Assembly (NCBI GenBank): GCA_026785885.1
Contig: JAJAZC010000141.1
Span: 1-62,593, forward strand
Reading direction: 5' to 3'
DNA length: 62,593 nt
DNA from: Rubrivivax sp.
GTDB lineage: Bacteria; Pseudomonadota; Gammaproteobacteria; Burkholderiales; Burkholderiaceae_C
Position numbers and translations under genes: made by a program. The notes beneath the pieces were generated by a model, which was given only the letters and a program-made list of their open reading frames with translations, was not told the origin of the DNA and made no database searches. Below, piece after piece: positions 9,955 to 17,567 of the stretch. The number at the start of each line of letters is the position of its first letter. Positions within the stretch are counted from its first letter, which is position 1.

Positions 9955-10809
9955 TCAAGGGACAGCGGCCCAGCGCTGGAGGTTGCGGCGGATCACGTCG
10001 CGCAGCGTGTGCGCCGGCCGCCCGAAAATCTGGCCCAGGCGGGGGTCGACCGCTTCTGCCTGGCCCAACCGCAAGCCCATGTGCAAAACGGTTTGCACCG
10101 CAGCTTGAGCCAGCGGGAGGCCTTGCTTCATCACATGGTGTGCATAGCGCAGTGGCCCGACGGGTCGGTAGCGGATCGGGCGCCCGAGCTCTTCGGTCAG
10201 CATCTGCGCCACATCGAAAAAAGACAGGGCTTGCGGACCTGTCAGCTGCGGCGCCTCGCGCTGCAACACGCCCTCGTTCAGAGCCTTGGCCGCTACCTCA
10301 CCGAGATCTTGCGCATCGACGAACGCTGCCCGCCCAGCGCCAGCAGGCAGCCAGATCTCGCCGGCCTGGATGTCCTGCCGGTAGGCATCACACAGATTTT
10401 GCGCAAAGAAGCCGGCGCGCAGAAAGGTCCAGGCCATGCTGCCCGCCTGCAAGCGTTTTTCAACGGCGTGGTGCGGGATGAGCGGGTTCTTGTCCGCGCC
10501 TGCCACCGAGGGGAAGACCGTCTGCTCGAGGCCCTGGCGCTCGGCCTCGTCGATGAGCGGAACGAGGGTCGACGCGACCTGGCTGATGGCCGGCGGGCGC
10601 AGCAGGAAAAGTCCGTGGCAGCCGGCCAAGGCAGGGGCAAAAGTTGCAGGGCTTTGAACGTCGAAAAGTACTTCGTCGATACCGGGGCGCTGCGTACCCG
10701 ACAACGTCCGCACCGCCGCGCGCACGGCCACCTGGCGTGCGATGAGTGAGCCGACGACGCCGCGGCCGACGTTGCCAGTCGCGCCGATGACGAGGATGGG
10801 AGCCGGCAT
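9955..10809 (-). CDS. NAD(P)H-binding NmrA-like protein
   Basis: This is an atypical short-chain dehydrogenase fold protein of the NmrA/YtfG type, which usually senses or uses NAD(P)(H). The nucleotide-binding motif IGATGNVGRGVVGSL sits at residues 7-21 from the ATG at 10809, giving 284 residues. AGFFAQNLCDAYRQDIQAG and FVDAQDLGEVAAKAL are characteristic of the family. The frame is open further upstream, but only this start places the Rossmann motif at the N-terminus. It is divergent from the DUF1800 gene, and the cytochrome gene follows on the same strand. Its substrate is unknown. Confidence 0.85.
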   Translation of the reverse strand: MPAPILVIGATGNVGRGVVGSLIARQVAVRAAVRTLSGTQRPGIDEVLFDVQSPATFAPALAGCHGLFLLRPPAISQVASTLVPLIDEAERQGLEQTVFPSVAGADKNPLIPHHAVEKRLQAGSMAWTFLRAGFFAQNLCDAYRQDIQAGEIWLPAGAGRAAFVDAQDLGEVAAKALNEGVLQREAPQLTGPQALSFFDVAQMLTEELGRPIRYRPVGPLRYAHHVMKQGLPLAQAAVQTVLHMGLRLGQAEAVDPRLGQIFGRPAHTLRDVIRRNLQRWAAVP

Positions 10810-11000
10810 GGGATTGGTTGCAACGGATCTGGACGACTGCGCTGTGACGATGGAACAGGACAGGGCCGACGGGCGCCGCGGCCGATGGCACGTGTCGCCC
10901 ACCGATCGCGACCTGTGAGGATATGTACCGGTTCTTGTCCGCGTCACCAAAGGCCGGCATGCTTCGGGTACAAAAAGCTGCCCGCGTGCAGGAGGCCCCC

Positions 11001-12722
11001 GTGAAACCGTTGCTCTTACTGGCCGCCGCGTGGTTGATCGCCGTTGCGCCACCGGCGCTTGCGCAGTCCGCCGTCGACAAGCCCACCACGTCGCTCGAGG
11101 CAGGCCGGTTTCTCGCCGCCGCGACTTTCGGTCCGACCGGCGACGACACCGAAGTGCTGATGAAGATCGGATACATCGCCTGGATCGACCGTCAGCTGGC
11201 ACTGCCGGCCACCTCGCACCGGCTGACCTGGGAAAACAGCGACGCGGCTATCCGCGCCGTGACGCCCACGGCCACGGCAGGCCAGAACGAGGTCATCGAA
11301 ACCTTTTGGAAGCAGGCCGCAACCGGGCCCGACCAATTGCGTCAGCGCATGGCTTTTGCGCTGTCGCAGATCTTTGTCATTTCGATGGTCGACGGCGACG
11401 TCGGTAACGAGCCGCGTGCTGTGGCGGCCTGGCTCGACATGCTGGGCGACAAGGGGCTGACCACCTACCGGCAGTTGCTCGAATCGGTGGCGCTGCACCC
11501 GATGATGGGGCGCTATCTATCACACCTGCGCAACCAGAAAGCCGACCCGGTGACCGGCCGCATTCCGGATCAGAACTTTGCGCGTGAATCGATGCAGCTG
11601 TTCTCGGTAGGCGTGCTCAAACTCAATGCCGACGGCACGCCGATGCTCGTTGGCGGCGCACCGGTCGAGACCTACGGCCCAGACGACGTAGCCGGCCTGT
11701 CGCGCGTGTTTACCGGCTGGAGCTGGGACTGCCCGGCAGCACCCAACAACAGCTGCTTCTTCAACGGCAACAGTGGCGGCGTGTCCGACCCCGACCGGCA
11801 GTGGAAGCCGATGGTGCCGTACCCGCAGTTCCACAGCACCGAAGCCAAAACGTTCCTCGGCGTCACGATCCCGGCGCAGGCCACCGCCAACCCGCGTGAG
11901 AGCTTGCGCATCGCGTTGGACACGCTGGCTGCGCACCCCAACACCGCACCGTTCATAGCGCGCCAGTTGATCCAGCGCCTGGTGTCGAGCAACCCGAGCC
12001 CGGCTTATGTCTCTGCGGTGGCGCGGGTGTTCGACAACAACGGCGCCGGCGTGCGCGGTGACTTGAAGGCCGTGCTGCGCGCGGTGTTGACGCACCCTGA
12101 GGCGCGTGTTGTCAGCAGCGCCAGTGGCAAGTTGCGTGAGCCGGTGTTGCGGCTGTCGGCCTATCTGCGGGCTTTTCCGCACACGTCCGACACGGGGCGC
12201 TTTCGCAACGGCAGCACCGACAGTGCGGCGGCAGCGCTGGGCCAGACGCCGCTGCGCGCGCCGTCGGTTTTCAACTTCTACCGCCCGGGCTACGTGGCCC
12301 CGGGCACGCAGGCTGCGGTGACGGGGCTCGTCGCGCCTGAGATGCAACTCGTCAACGAAACCAGCGTGAGCGGCTGGGTCAACTTCATGCGCGACAACCT
12401 CAGCAACGGCGTCGGCGCCTTCAACGGCACCGTCGGCACCACGGTCTTCAACCGTCGCGACCTGCAGCGCAATTGGGCGCAAGAGATGGAGTACGCGTCC
12501 AAGCCCGAGTTGCTGGCGCGCATCGTCGCGCGTCGGCTGCTCTACGGCCAGGAGAGCGACTCGCTGGTTGCCGACATTGCGACCAACGTGGCGTCGATTG
12601 CCATCCCGGCGCTCAATGCCGAAGGCAGCAACCTGGCCGCCGTGCAGTCGGCCATGCGCAACCGCGTTTTCTCGGCTGTGCTGCTGACGTTGGCGACACC
12701 CGAATTCCTGACCCAGAAGTAG
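11001..12722 (+). CDS. DUF1800 family secreted protein
   Basis: The family has no established function. It is nearly always encoded next to a DUF1501 protein, as here. The GTG at 11001 is preferred because AGGAGG lies just upstream at 10989-10995 and it gives a signal peptide (VKPLLLLAAAWLIAVAPPALA) and 573 residues. Family landmarks are ARFLAAATFGPT-like RFLAAATFGPTGDD, NFARESMQLFSVGVL, VFTGWSWDC and APSVFNFYRPGY. The gene for the DUF1501 partner follows after 30 bp, so the two are probably co-transcribed. The protein is probably periplasmic or surface-exposed. Confidence 0.9.
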   Translation: MKPLLLLAAAWLIAVAPPALAQSAVDKPTTSLEAGRFLAAATFGPTGDDTEVLMKIGYIAWIDRQLALPATSHRLTWENSDAAIRAVTPTATAGQNEVIETFWKQAATGPDQLRQRMAFALSQIFVISMVDGDVGNEPRAVAAWLDMLGDKGLTTYRQLLESVALHPMMGRYLSHLRNQKADPVTGRIPDQNFARESMQLFSVGVLKLNADGTPMLVGGAPVETYGPDDVAGLSRVFTGWSWDCPAAPNNSCFFNGNSGGVSDPDRQWKPMVPYPQFHSTEAKTFLGVTIPAQATANPRESLRIALDTLAAHPNTAPFIARQLIQRLVSSNPSPAYVSAVARVFDNNGAGVRGDLKAVLRAVLTHPEARVVSSASGKLREPVLRLSAYLRAFPHTSDTGRFRNGSTDSAAAALGQTPLRAPSVFNFYRPGYVAPGTQAAVTGLVAPEMQLVNETSVSGWVNFMRDNLSNGVGAFNGTVGTTVFNRRDLQRNWAQEMEYASKPELLARIVARRLLYGQESDSLVADIATNVASIAIPALNAEGSNLAAVQSAMRNRVFSAVLLTLATPEFLTQK

Positions 12723-12752
12723 CCGCAAGCACGGCGCCCGAGGAAACATCCG

Positions 12753-14318
12753 ATGGACAACTCCAATCCCAGCTCGCGGCGTGAATTCATGCGCCGGGCG
12801 AGCGCCTTGTCGGCTCTGGTCGGCGGCGGTGTAGCCACGCCGCTGGCCGTCAACCTGGCGGCCATGGGCTCGGCCGCTGCGCAGACCGCAGGCGACTACC
12901 GCGCCGTCGTTTGCCTGTTTCTGTTCGGTGGCAACGATGCCTACAACACGGTGCTGCCGACTGACAGCGCATCGTGGTCGGCCTACACCGCCATCCGCAA
13001 CCAGGCACCCGACCCGATCGCTTTGCGCCCAGCCGGCACCGCGCCGGATGGCAACGCAACTGCCGGCTCGCCTGCGCGTCTGGGTGGCGTGTTGCCGATC
13101 ACACCCATCAACGGCCAAAGCCGCAGCTTCGCGCTGCACCCGCTGCTGGGCAGTCTGCAAGGCCTGTTCAATACCGAGCGGCGGCTGGCCATCGTGCCCA
13201 ACATCGGCCCGCTGGTGCGCCCCACCGACAAAGCCCAGTACGCGAGTGCGACCCACCCGCGGCCGGCGCGGCTGTTCTCCCACAACGACCAGCAAAGCAC
13301 GTGGATGGCGCTGGGCCCCGAGGGCGCAACGCTGGGCTGGGGTGGGCGCATGGGCGATGTGCTCGCGGCGGGCAACGGCCGGCCGGCCTTCACCGCCATC
13401 TCAGCCGCCGGCAATGCGGTGTTCCTGGCCGGTGACGTGGTGCGGCAGTACCAGGTCAACACCTCGGGCCCGATCGCATTCGGCGTCGACGGCAGCGGCC
13501 GCGTCTTCGGCTCCAACACGGTCGGGGCGTCGCTCCAGCGCCTGGCAACGAGCGTGCGTTCAGCGCATCCGTTCGACGCCGACCTGGCAGCCACGGTGCG
13601 CCGCTCGATCGAAGCCGAGCAGGCGCTGCGGGCGGCACTGCTCGCGCCCTCGGCTGCGCCCTTCGGCACCCCGCCCGTGGGCGGCGCCGCCTACAACGCC
13701 AACAACGACCCGCTGCTGCGTTACGACAACCCACTCAACGGCACACCGGCAGCCAACAATCTGGCGCAGCAGATGCAGGTCGTGGCACGGCTTATCGATG
13801 CCGGCCTGCGCGGCACCAGCGGCACGCGCCGGCAGGTCTTCTTCGTGAGCCTGGGCGGCTTCGACACGCACGACCTGCAAAACCGCAACCACGCCGATCT
13901 GATGGCGCGGCTGGCGCAGGCGCTCAGCTACTTCGACAACACGCTCGGCGCGCTGGGCGCGCGCAATCAGGTCACCACCTTCACGGCCAGCGATTTCGGC
14001 CGCACCTTCACCAGCAACGGTGACGGCACCGATCACGGCTGGGGCAGCCACCACTTCGTGATGGGTGGCGCCGTTGCAGGCGGCGATCTGTACGGCCGCT
14101 TCCCGGTGCTGGGCGTCAAGAACGCATCGAACAACAACTTCGATTCCAGCCCCGACCAGATCGGCAACGGCAGCTTGCTGCCGGGGCTGTCGGTCGATCA
14201 GCTGGGCGCCACGCTCGGGCGCTGGCTCGGGCTGTCGGACACCCAGGTGCTCGACATCTTCCCGAACCTGGTCAATTACAACGCCGACTCGCGCAATTTG
14301 GGCTTCCTGCGCGCCTGA
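12753..14318 (+). CDS. DUF1501 family protein with Tat signal
   Basis: DUF1501 proteins resemble sulfatase/alkaline-phosphatase fold enzymes but have no assigned reaction. The 521-residue protein begins with a twin-arginine signal (SSRREFMRRASALSALVGGG), so it is exported folded, probably with a cofactor or metal. VVCLFLFGGNDAYNTVLP and FFVSLGGFDTHDLQNRNH are family signatures, and FTASDFGRTFTSNGDGTDHGWG near residue 410 is the conserved C-terminal block. It pairs with the DUF1800 gene upstream. Its last 43 bp overlap the end of the convergent PEP-CTERM gene. Confidence 0.92.
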   Translation: MDNSNPSSRREFMRRASALSALVGGGVATPLAVNLAAMGSAAAQTAGDYRAVVCLFLFGGNDAYNTVLPTDSASWSAYTAIRNQAPDPIALRPAGTAPDGNATAGSPARLGGVLPITPINGQSRSFALHPLLGSLQGLFNTERRLAIVPNIGPLVRPTDKAQYASATHPRPARLFSHNDQQSTWMALGPEGATLGWGGRMGDVLAAGNGRPAFTAISAAGNAVFLAGDVVRQYQVNTSGPIAFGVDGSGRVFGSNTVGASLQRLATSVRSAHPFDADLAATVRRSIEAEQALRAALLAPSAAPFGTPPVGGAAYNANNDPLLRYDNPLNGTPAANNLAQQMQVVARLIDAGLRGTSGTRRQVFFVSLGGFDTHDLQNRNHADLMARLAQALSYFDNTLGALGARNQVTTFTASDFGRTFTSNGDGTDHGWGSHHFVMGGAVAGGDLYGRFPVLGVKNASNNNFDSSPDQIGNGSLLPGLSVDQLGATLGRWLGLSDTQVLDIFPNLVNYNADSRNLGFLRA

Positions 14319-14827
14319 GCAAACACCGTCAGCAGGCCGAGCGCGAACAGCGCGTGCGCTGCCGGCTCTGGCACCACGCTGACATTGCCGGGGCCGTTGA
14401 TGGTGTTGGTGTAAGCGCCGAAGTTAACGGCTTCGTAGCCGGTGGTGACAAGCCAGTAGTTGACGCCAGTGATCAGATTGCGCGTAAAGCCTGCCGTGCC
14501 AATGACGCCGCCCAAATCGTCGTTGCCCACCAGCCCGTTGAGCAACGGTGAACCGGCGCTGAAGGTCGGGCTGTACAAGTACAAAAAGTTGTCCCAGCCG
14601 CTGGCGGTACTGACGAAGTCGTAGGTGCCGGCTGCGCTCACCGTGAACGGGAGCGTCTGGTAACGCGCGTTACGACCATCAGACGACAAGCCCGAGAAGT
14701 CGAAGAACGGCCGGTCGAAGGTCGCCGCTGTCGTGGTGTTGCCGGAGTAGGTGAACGTGATGGCCTGGGCCGGGGTGGCGCCCAGTGCGGCCAGCGTGGC
14801 GGCCAGGGCAATGGTGTGTGTCTTCAT
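14276..14827 (-). CDS. PEP-CTERM sorting domain protein
   Basis: This is a 183-residue secreted protein with a C-terminal PEP-CTERM sorting signal (VVPEPAAHALFALGLLTVFAQARRK). The family is anchored or processed by exosortase, and no exosortase gene lies in this window. The ATG at 14827 has AAGGAG 9 bp upstream and starts a signal peptide (MKTHTIALAATLAALGATPAQA). The middle (TYDFVSTASGWDNFLYLYSP) resembles small beta-rich pre-peptidase-like or DVUA0089-type domains. Its 3-prime end overlaps the convergent DUF1501 gene by 43 bp, an unusually long antisense overlap. Confidence 0.85.
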   Translation of the reverse strand: MKTHTIALAATLAALGATPAQAITFTYSGNTTTAATFDRPFFDFSGLSSDGRNARYQTLPFTVSAAGTYDFVSTASGWDNFLYLYSPTFSAGSPLLNGLVGNDDLGGVIGTAGFTRNLITGVNYWLVTTGYEAVNFGAYTNTINGPGNVSVVPEPAAHALFALGLLTVFAQARRKPKLRESAL

Positions 14828-14967
14828 GGCGTTGCATACTCCTTGGAGGTTGTGTTGCACAGGTGGCGACGTGGCCAAAAAAGCGCGCGGTGTCTGCATT
14901 TGCACACCACTGCCACGGCTCAACTGGGGCGGCAAGCAAGGTGCCCAACCGCGGCCACAAAAGCAGC

Positions 14968-16053
14968 TTGTTACCTGTCCAGACCCAGCTGTTTGTTAAC
15001 CTTTTTGTTGAACAGTTCTGGCTTGTTGCGCTGCCATTGTTTGAGCGACTGAACTGGACTCAGGTGTTTCAAGGCGCGTTGCGGGATGAGGTTGTTGTAG
15101 GTCGAGAGATAGCGCATAAGCGTGTCATCGAGTTCAGCCGCCGAGCGGAACCGTGTTTGGTTGACAAGCTCGCTGATGCGGCCGTTGAAGCGCTCGACCA
15201 TGCCATTGGTCTGTGGGTGGCGAGGCGGGCACAGTCGGTGCTCGATGGCGCTTGCTGTGCAGGCCAGGTCGAATACATGCTGACCAGAGGGAGTCCTGCT
15301 CTTGGTCGTGAATCGATCGGTGAACTGACTGCCGTTGTCCGTCAGGATGGTTTTGATCTTCATTGGCGCAGCAGCCCTGAGCCTGCGCAGGAAGTCGGCG
15401 CTGCTGGCTTCGCTCTGGTCACGGTAGCTGCGCATGTAGACCCAGCGGGTGGCCCGGTCGATCGCCACGAACAGGTAGCGCCTGTGGGCCTCATCGGGCA
15501 TTTGCGGCAGGTATTTGATGTCGACGTGCAGGAAGCCCGGCTCGTAGTCCTTGAAGGTCTTCAGCGGCTTGCCATTGCCCTCGGCTGCGGGTTGCAGACT
15601 CTTCAGCACCGACACCTCGTGGCGGCGCAAGCAGCGGTCCAGGCCCGAGCGCGAGACGTCGGCGTTGATGAACTCGCGCACGACGATCAGCAGGTCATCC
15701 AGCGGCAGCAACAGCGTTCGGCGCAACTCCACCACCAGGATCTCCTGAGCAGCCGACAGCGTGGTGGACAGCTGGTGCGGGCGGTGCGAGCGGTCCTGCG
15801 CATCCTCACGACCTCGCCATTTGCGCGCTGTCGCCACCGTGATGTTGCAGCGCTCAGCCAGGGTCGTCAACGACGCAGCAGATGCCTTGATCTTGGCCCG
15901 CGTGCGCGGTGTGGTGCGGGCCAACGGATGTACTCGGCTCATGATCTGTCCTTCCTCCCGACCGACTCAATCAGCCCCCGCATGACCTCCCGCGATCGGA
16001 ACAAGGGCCAGCCGCGAACGGGCACATGATCACATGGGACGAGACAGTTACCG
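14968..16053. mobile_element. IS481-family insertion sequence
   Basis: One IS481-type transposase gene fills the element. The left end reads TGTTACCTGTCCAGACCCAG from 14969, and the transposase stop codon lies inside it. Near 16032-16052 the complement reads GGTAACTGTCTCGTCCCATG, an imperfect inverted match. The ends are therefore placed only approximately and no target duplication was confirmed. A deleted IS5-type element lies less than 100 bp away. Confidence 0.75.
14971..15942 (-). CDS. IS481-family transposase
   Basis: This is a 323-residue DDE recombinase. An N-terminal helix-turn-helix (LAERCNITVATARKWRGRED) is followed by an rve-type integrase core: the first Asp in HVDIKYLPQMPDE, the second in ILTDNGSQFTDRF, and the Glu in HPQTNGMVERFNGRI. 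The C-terminal block LIPQRALKHLSPVQSLKQWQ is typical of IS481 in Burkholderiales. The frame is uninterrupted and all three catalytic residues are present, so the element may be active. Confidence 0.93.
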   Translation of the reverse strand: MSRVHPLARTTPRTRAKIKASAASLTTLAERCNITVATARKWRGREDAQDRSHRPHQLSTTLSAAQEILVVELRRTLLLPLDDLLIVVREFINADVSRSGLDRCLRRHEVSVLKSLQPAAEGNGKPLKTFKDYEPGFLHVDIKYLPQMPDEAHRRYLFVAIDRATRWVYMRSYRDQSEASSADFLRRLRAAAPMKIKTILTDNGSQFTDRFTTKSRTPSGQHVFDLACTASAIEHRLCPPRHPQTNGMVERFNGRISELVNQTRFRSAAELDDTLMRYLSTYNNLIPQRALKHLSPVQSLKQWQRNKPELFNKKVNKQLGLDR

Positions 16054-16141
16054 AGCTGCTTCGCCAGCATGTGCAGAGCCAAGCGGTGTTGCGACCCAAC
16101 CTGTTGATCACGCCAACTGACCTTGCCCCAAAAACCCTTAA

Positions 16142-16781
16142 GGAAGGTCTGCGTAACTCGCTTAAACAGGCTGCGCACTTAGAACATTGCGCGAATGCAT
16201 TGCGTCAGCAGGCATTTCGACCCGCGGAGCGCATTCTCGGCGCCATCTGCCGCGCTTTGCGGCTGTCGCCAGCGGCAATTGACCGTCGGCGTCACTCGCC
16301 GGGCGTACTTCTTCATCCAGTATTCCGGCCAATGCGCGCCGCGCCAGCCACAGGTTGCTCAGCGCGAACAGCGTCACCAGTTGCGCCGTGTTCTTGGCCC
16401 GCCCGCGGTAGCGCACCATGGTGAATCCGAACTGGCGCTTGATGACGCGGAACGGGTGTTCAACCTTGGCGCGGATGCTGGCCTTCATCTTCTCCATCGC
16501 CGGGTCCGACAGGCTGAACCACTGCTGCAGATAGTGGATTCGCAGCATCATCTCCACGGCAAACGGCGGGCGGCCAGTCTTGGCCCGTGGGCAATGCGGC
16601 TCAACGATCGCCACCAGCGCCGCCCACGGAACCACGCGCTCCATCTCGTCCAAGAACCTTGCCTTGCGGGTCTTCTTCGTCGACAGGTTCAGACCCAAGT
16701 TGAGTTGCTTGATGGCGTTGCTGCGAGTGGCGGTCACGCCTTCACAGCTGGCAAGTCTTGGGAATGTATTGCAGACTTTCC
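16142..16781. mobile_element. Internally deleted IS5-type element (MITE-like)
   Basis: The element is 640 bp long with near-perfect terminal inverted repeats (GGAAGGTCTGC left, GGAAAGTCTGC right) and TTAA on each side (16138-16141 and 16782-16785). The ends closely resemble those of the intact IS5 element at 6-1169. The middle of the transposase gene has been lost. Such an element could only move if a related transposase acted in trans. Confidence 0.85.
16162..16737 (-). pseudogene. IS5 transposase with in-frame catalytic-core deletion
   Basis: The N-terminal part (NLGLNLSTKKTRKARFLDEM, GRPPFAVEMMLRIHYLQQWF, SDPAMEK) joins directly to the C-terminal part (MKASIRAKVEHPFRVIKRQF). Compared with the intact copy at 142-1143, about 170 residues containing the first two catalytic aspartates are missing. 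The frame is kept across the junction. A tail rich in Arg and Ala extends past the usual end. The product cannot catalyse transposition, but it retains the N-terminal region and might still bind DNA. Confidence 0.85.
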
Positions 16782-16794
16782 TTAACGGTTTATG

Positions 16795-16941
16795 TCAGCC
16801 AAGCTCAGGAAGCCAATCGGTTTCGCCGCGAGCGATCGCCAAAAGCTCCTTCTCGTCCGCCTTGTTGCGACGACGGCCGGGCCTTGGTGGGTCTGATGAC
16901 GGTTCCGAACTTGGCAGGTCGACGTTCTGCCCACTGAATGA
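16795..16941 (-). pseudogene. Possible C-terminal gene remnant
   Basis: On the minus strand this stretch reads as about 49 codons with protein-like character, ending KADEKELLAIARGETDWLPE and a TGA at 16795-16797. It has no start codon and an in-frame stop just upstream. It sits between the deleted IS5 element and the small gene at 16953. It is probably the 3-prime remains of a gene lost to mobile-element activity. The family is not recognised. Confidence 0.3.
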
Positions 16942-16952
16942 TCAGGTCTGTC

Positions 16953-17567
16953 TCAACGATCACGGCTCAAACGCTTGCGTGCGGCGCCCAGCAAGAGGCG
17001 CGAATACAGCTTGTGAAAGCCCAACAGCGCGTGAAAGATCCAACCCAGGTTTTGCTTCCCGAGCGTTAGGCCGCTGGGTCCTCGTTTGGCAACTACGGCG
17101 CTGCCGAAAAAGAGTTGCGTCACGACGTTGGCTCCGATGACACCGCCGACATCACTGGCGTCACCGACGCCGCCTGCGCTGCTGCGCACCATCAGCCAAG
17201 ACCGCGTGCTGCCGCCGATATCGCACAGCAATATTTCATCGGCCGCCCGCGCTTCTACCGACCAGGCTGCAAATGCATCGGCCGTGCCTCCGCCGAGTTC
17301 CCGCGCCTGCAAATCCGTCGATGGGCGACCCAGCATCCAGCGGATGCCTGCGCGTTCTGTTTTGAACAAAGCCGTGGTGTAGAAAGCTTCGACGAACGCT
17401 GGGTGGCTCACTGCAGTTGCACCTGTCAGTGACGTGACATAACAGTCTGTGTAGCCGCGCCGTGCGTAAGCGGCCAGCAATGACCCGGCCGGCACGGCAC
17501 AGGCCTGCACCAGCACGCCATCTGGGTGGCGCCGCTGGTCAGCCGGCGGCATCGCCGCGCCATCCAC
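16953..17567 (-). CDS. Conserved hypothetical protein (DUF2867-like)
   Basis: The protein is of unknown function. Features include YTDCYVTSLTGATAVSHPAF, VEAFYTTALFKTERAGIRWM, AFAAWSVEARAADEILLCD, a short Gly/Val-rich insertion (GGVGDASDVGGVIGANVV), and a C-terminal IFHALLGFHKLYSRLLLGAA. The overall pattern resembles small proteobacterial DUF2867/SRPBCC-like proteins, but this is not certain. The open frame begins at 17567 and overlaps the end of the large glucan synthase gene by 29 bp. A GTG at 17516 is an alternative start. The overlap suggests co-translation with the gene upstream. Confidence 0.6.
   Translation of the reverse strand: MDGAAMPPADQRRHPDGVLVQACAVPAGSLLAAYARRGYTDCYVTSLTGATAVSHPAFVEAFYTTALFKTERAGIRWMLGRPSTDLQARELGGGTADAFAAWSVEARAADEILLCDIGGSTRSWLMVRSSAGGVGDASDVGGVIGANVVTQLFFGSAVVAKRGPSGLTLGKQNLGWIFHALLGFHKLYSRLLLGAARKRLSRDR

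Noticed and set aside
11520-13295. 591-codon minus-strand frame opposite the DUF1800/DUF1501 genes
   Set aside because: It crosses the boundary of two well-supported plus-strand genes and has no protein family features.
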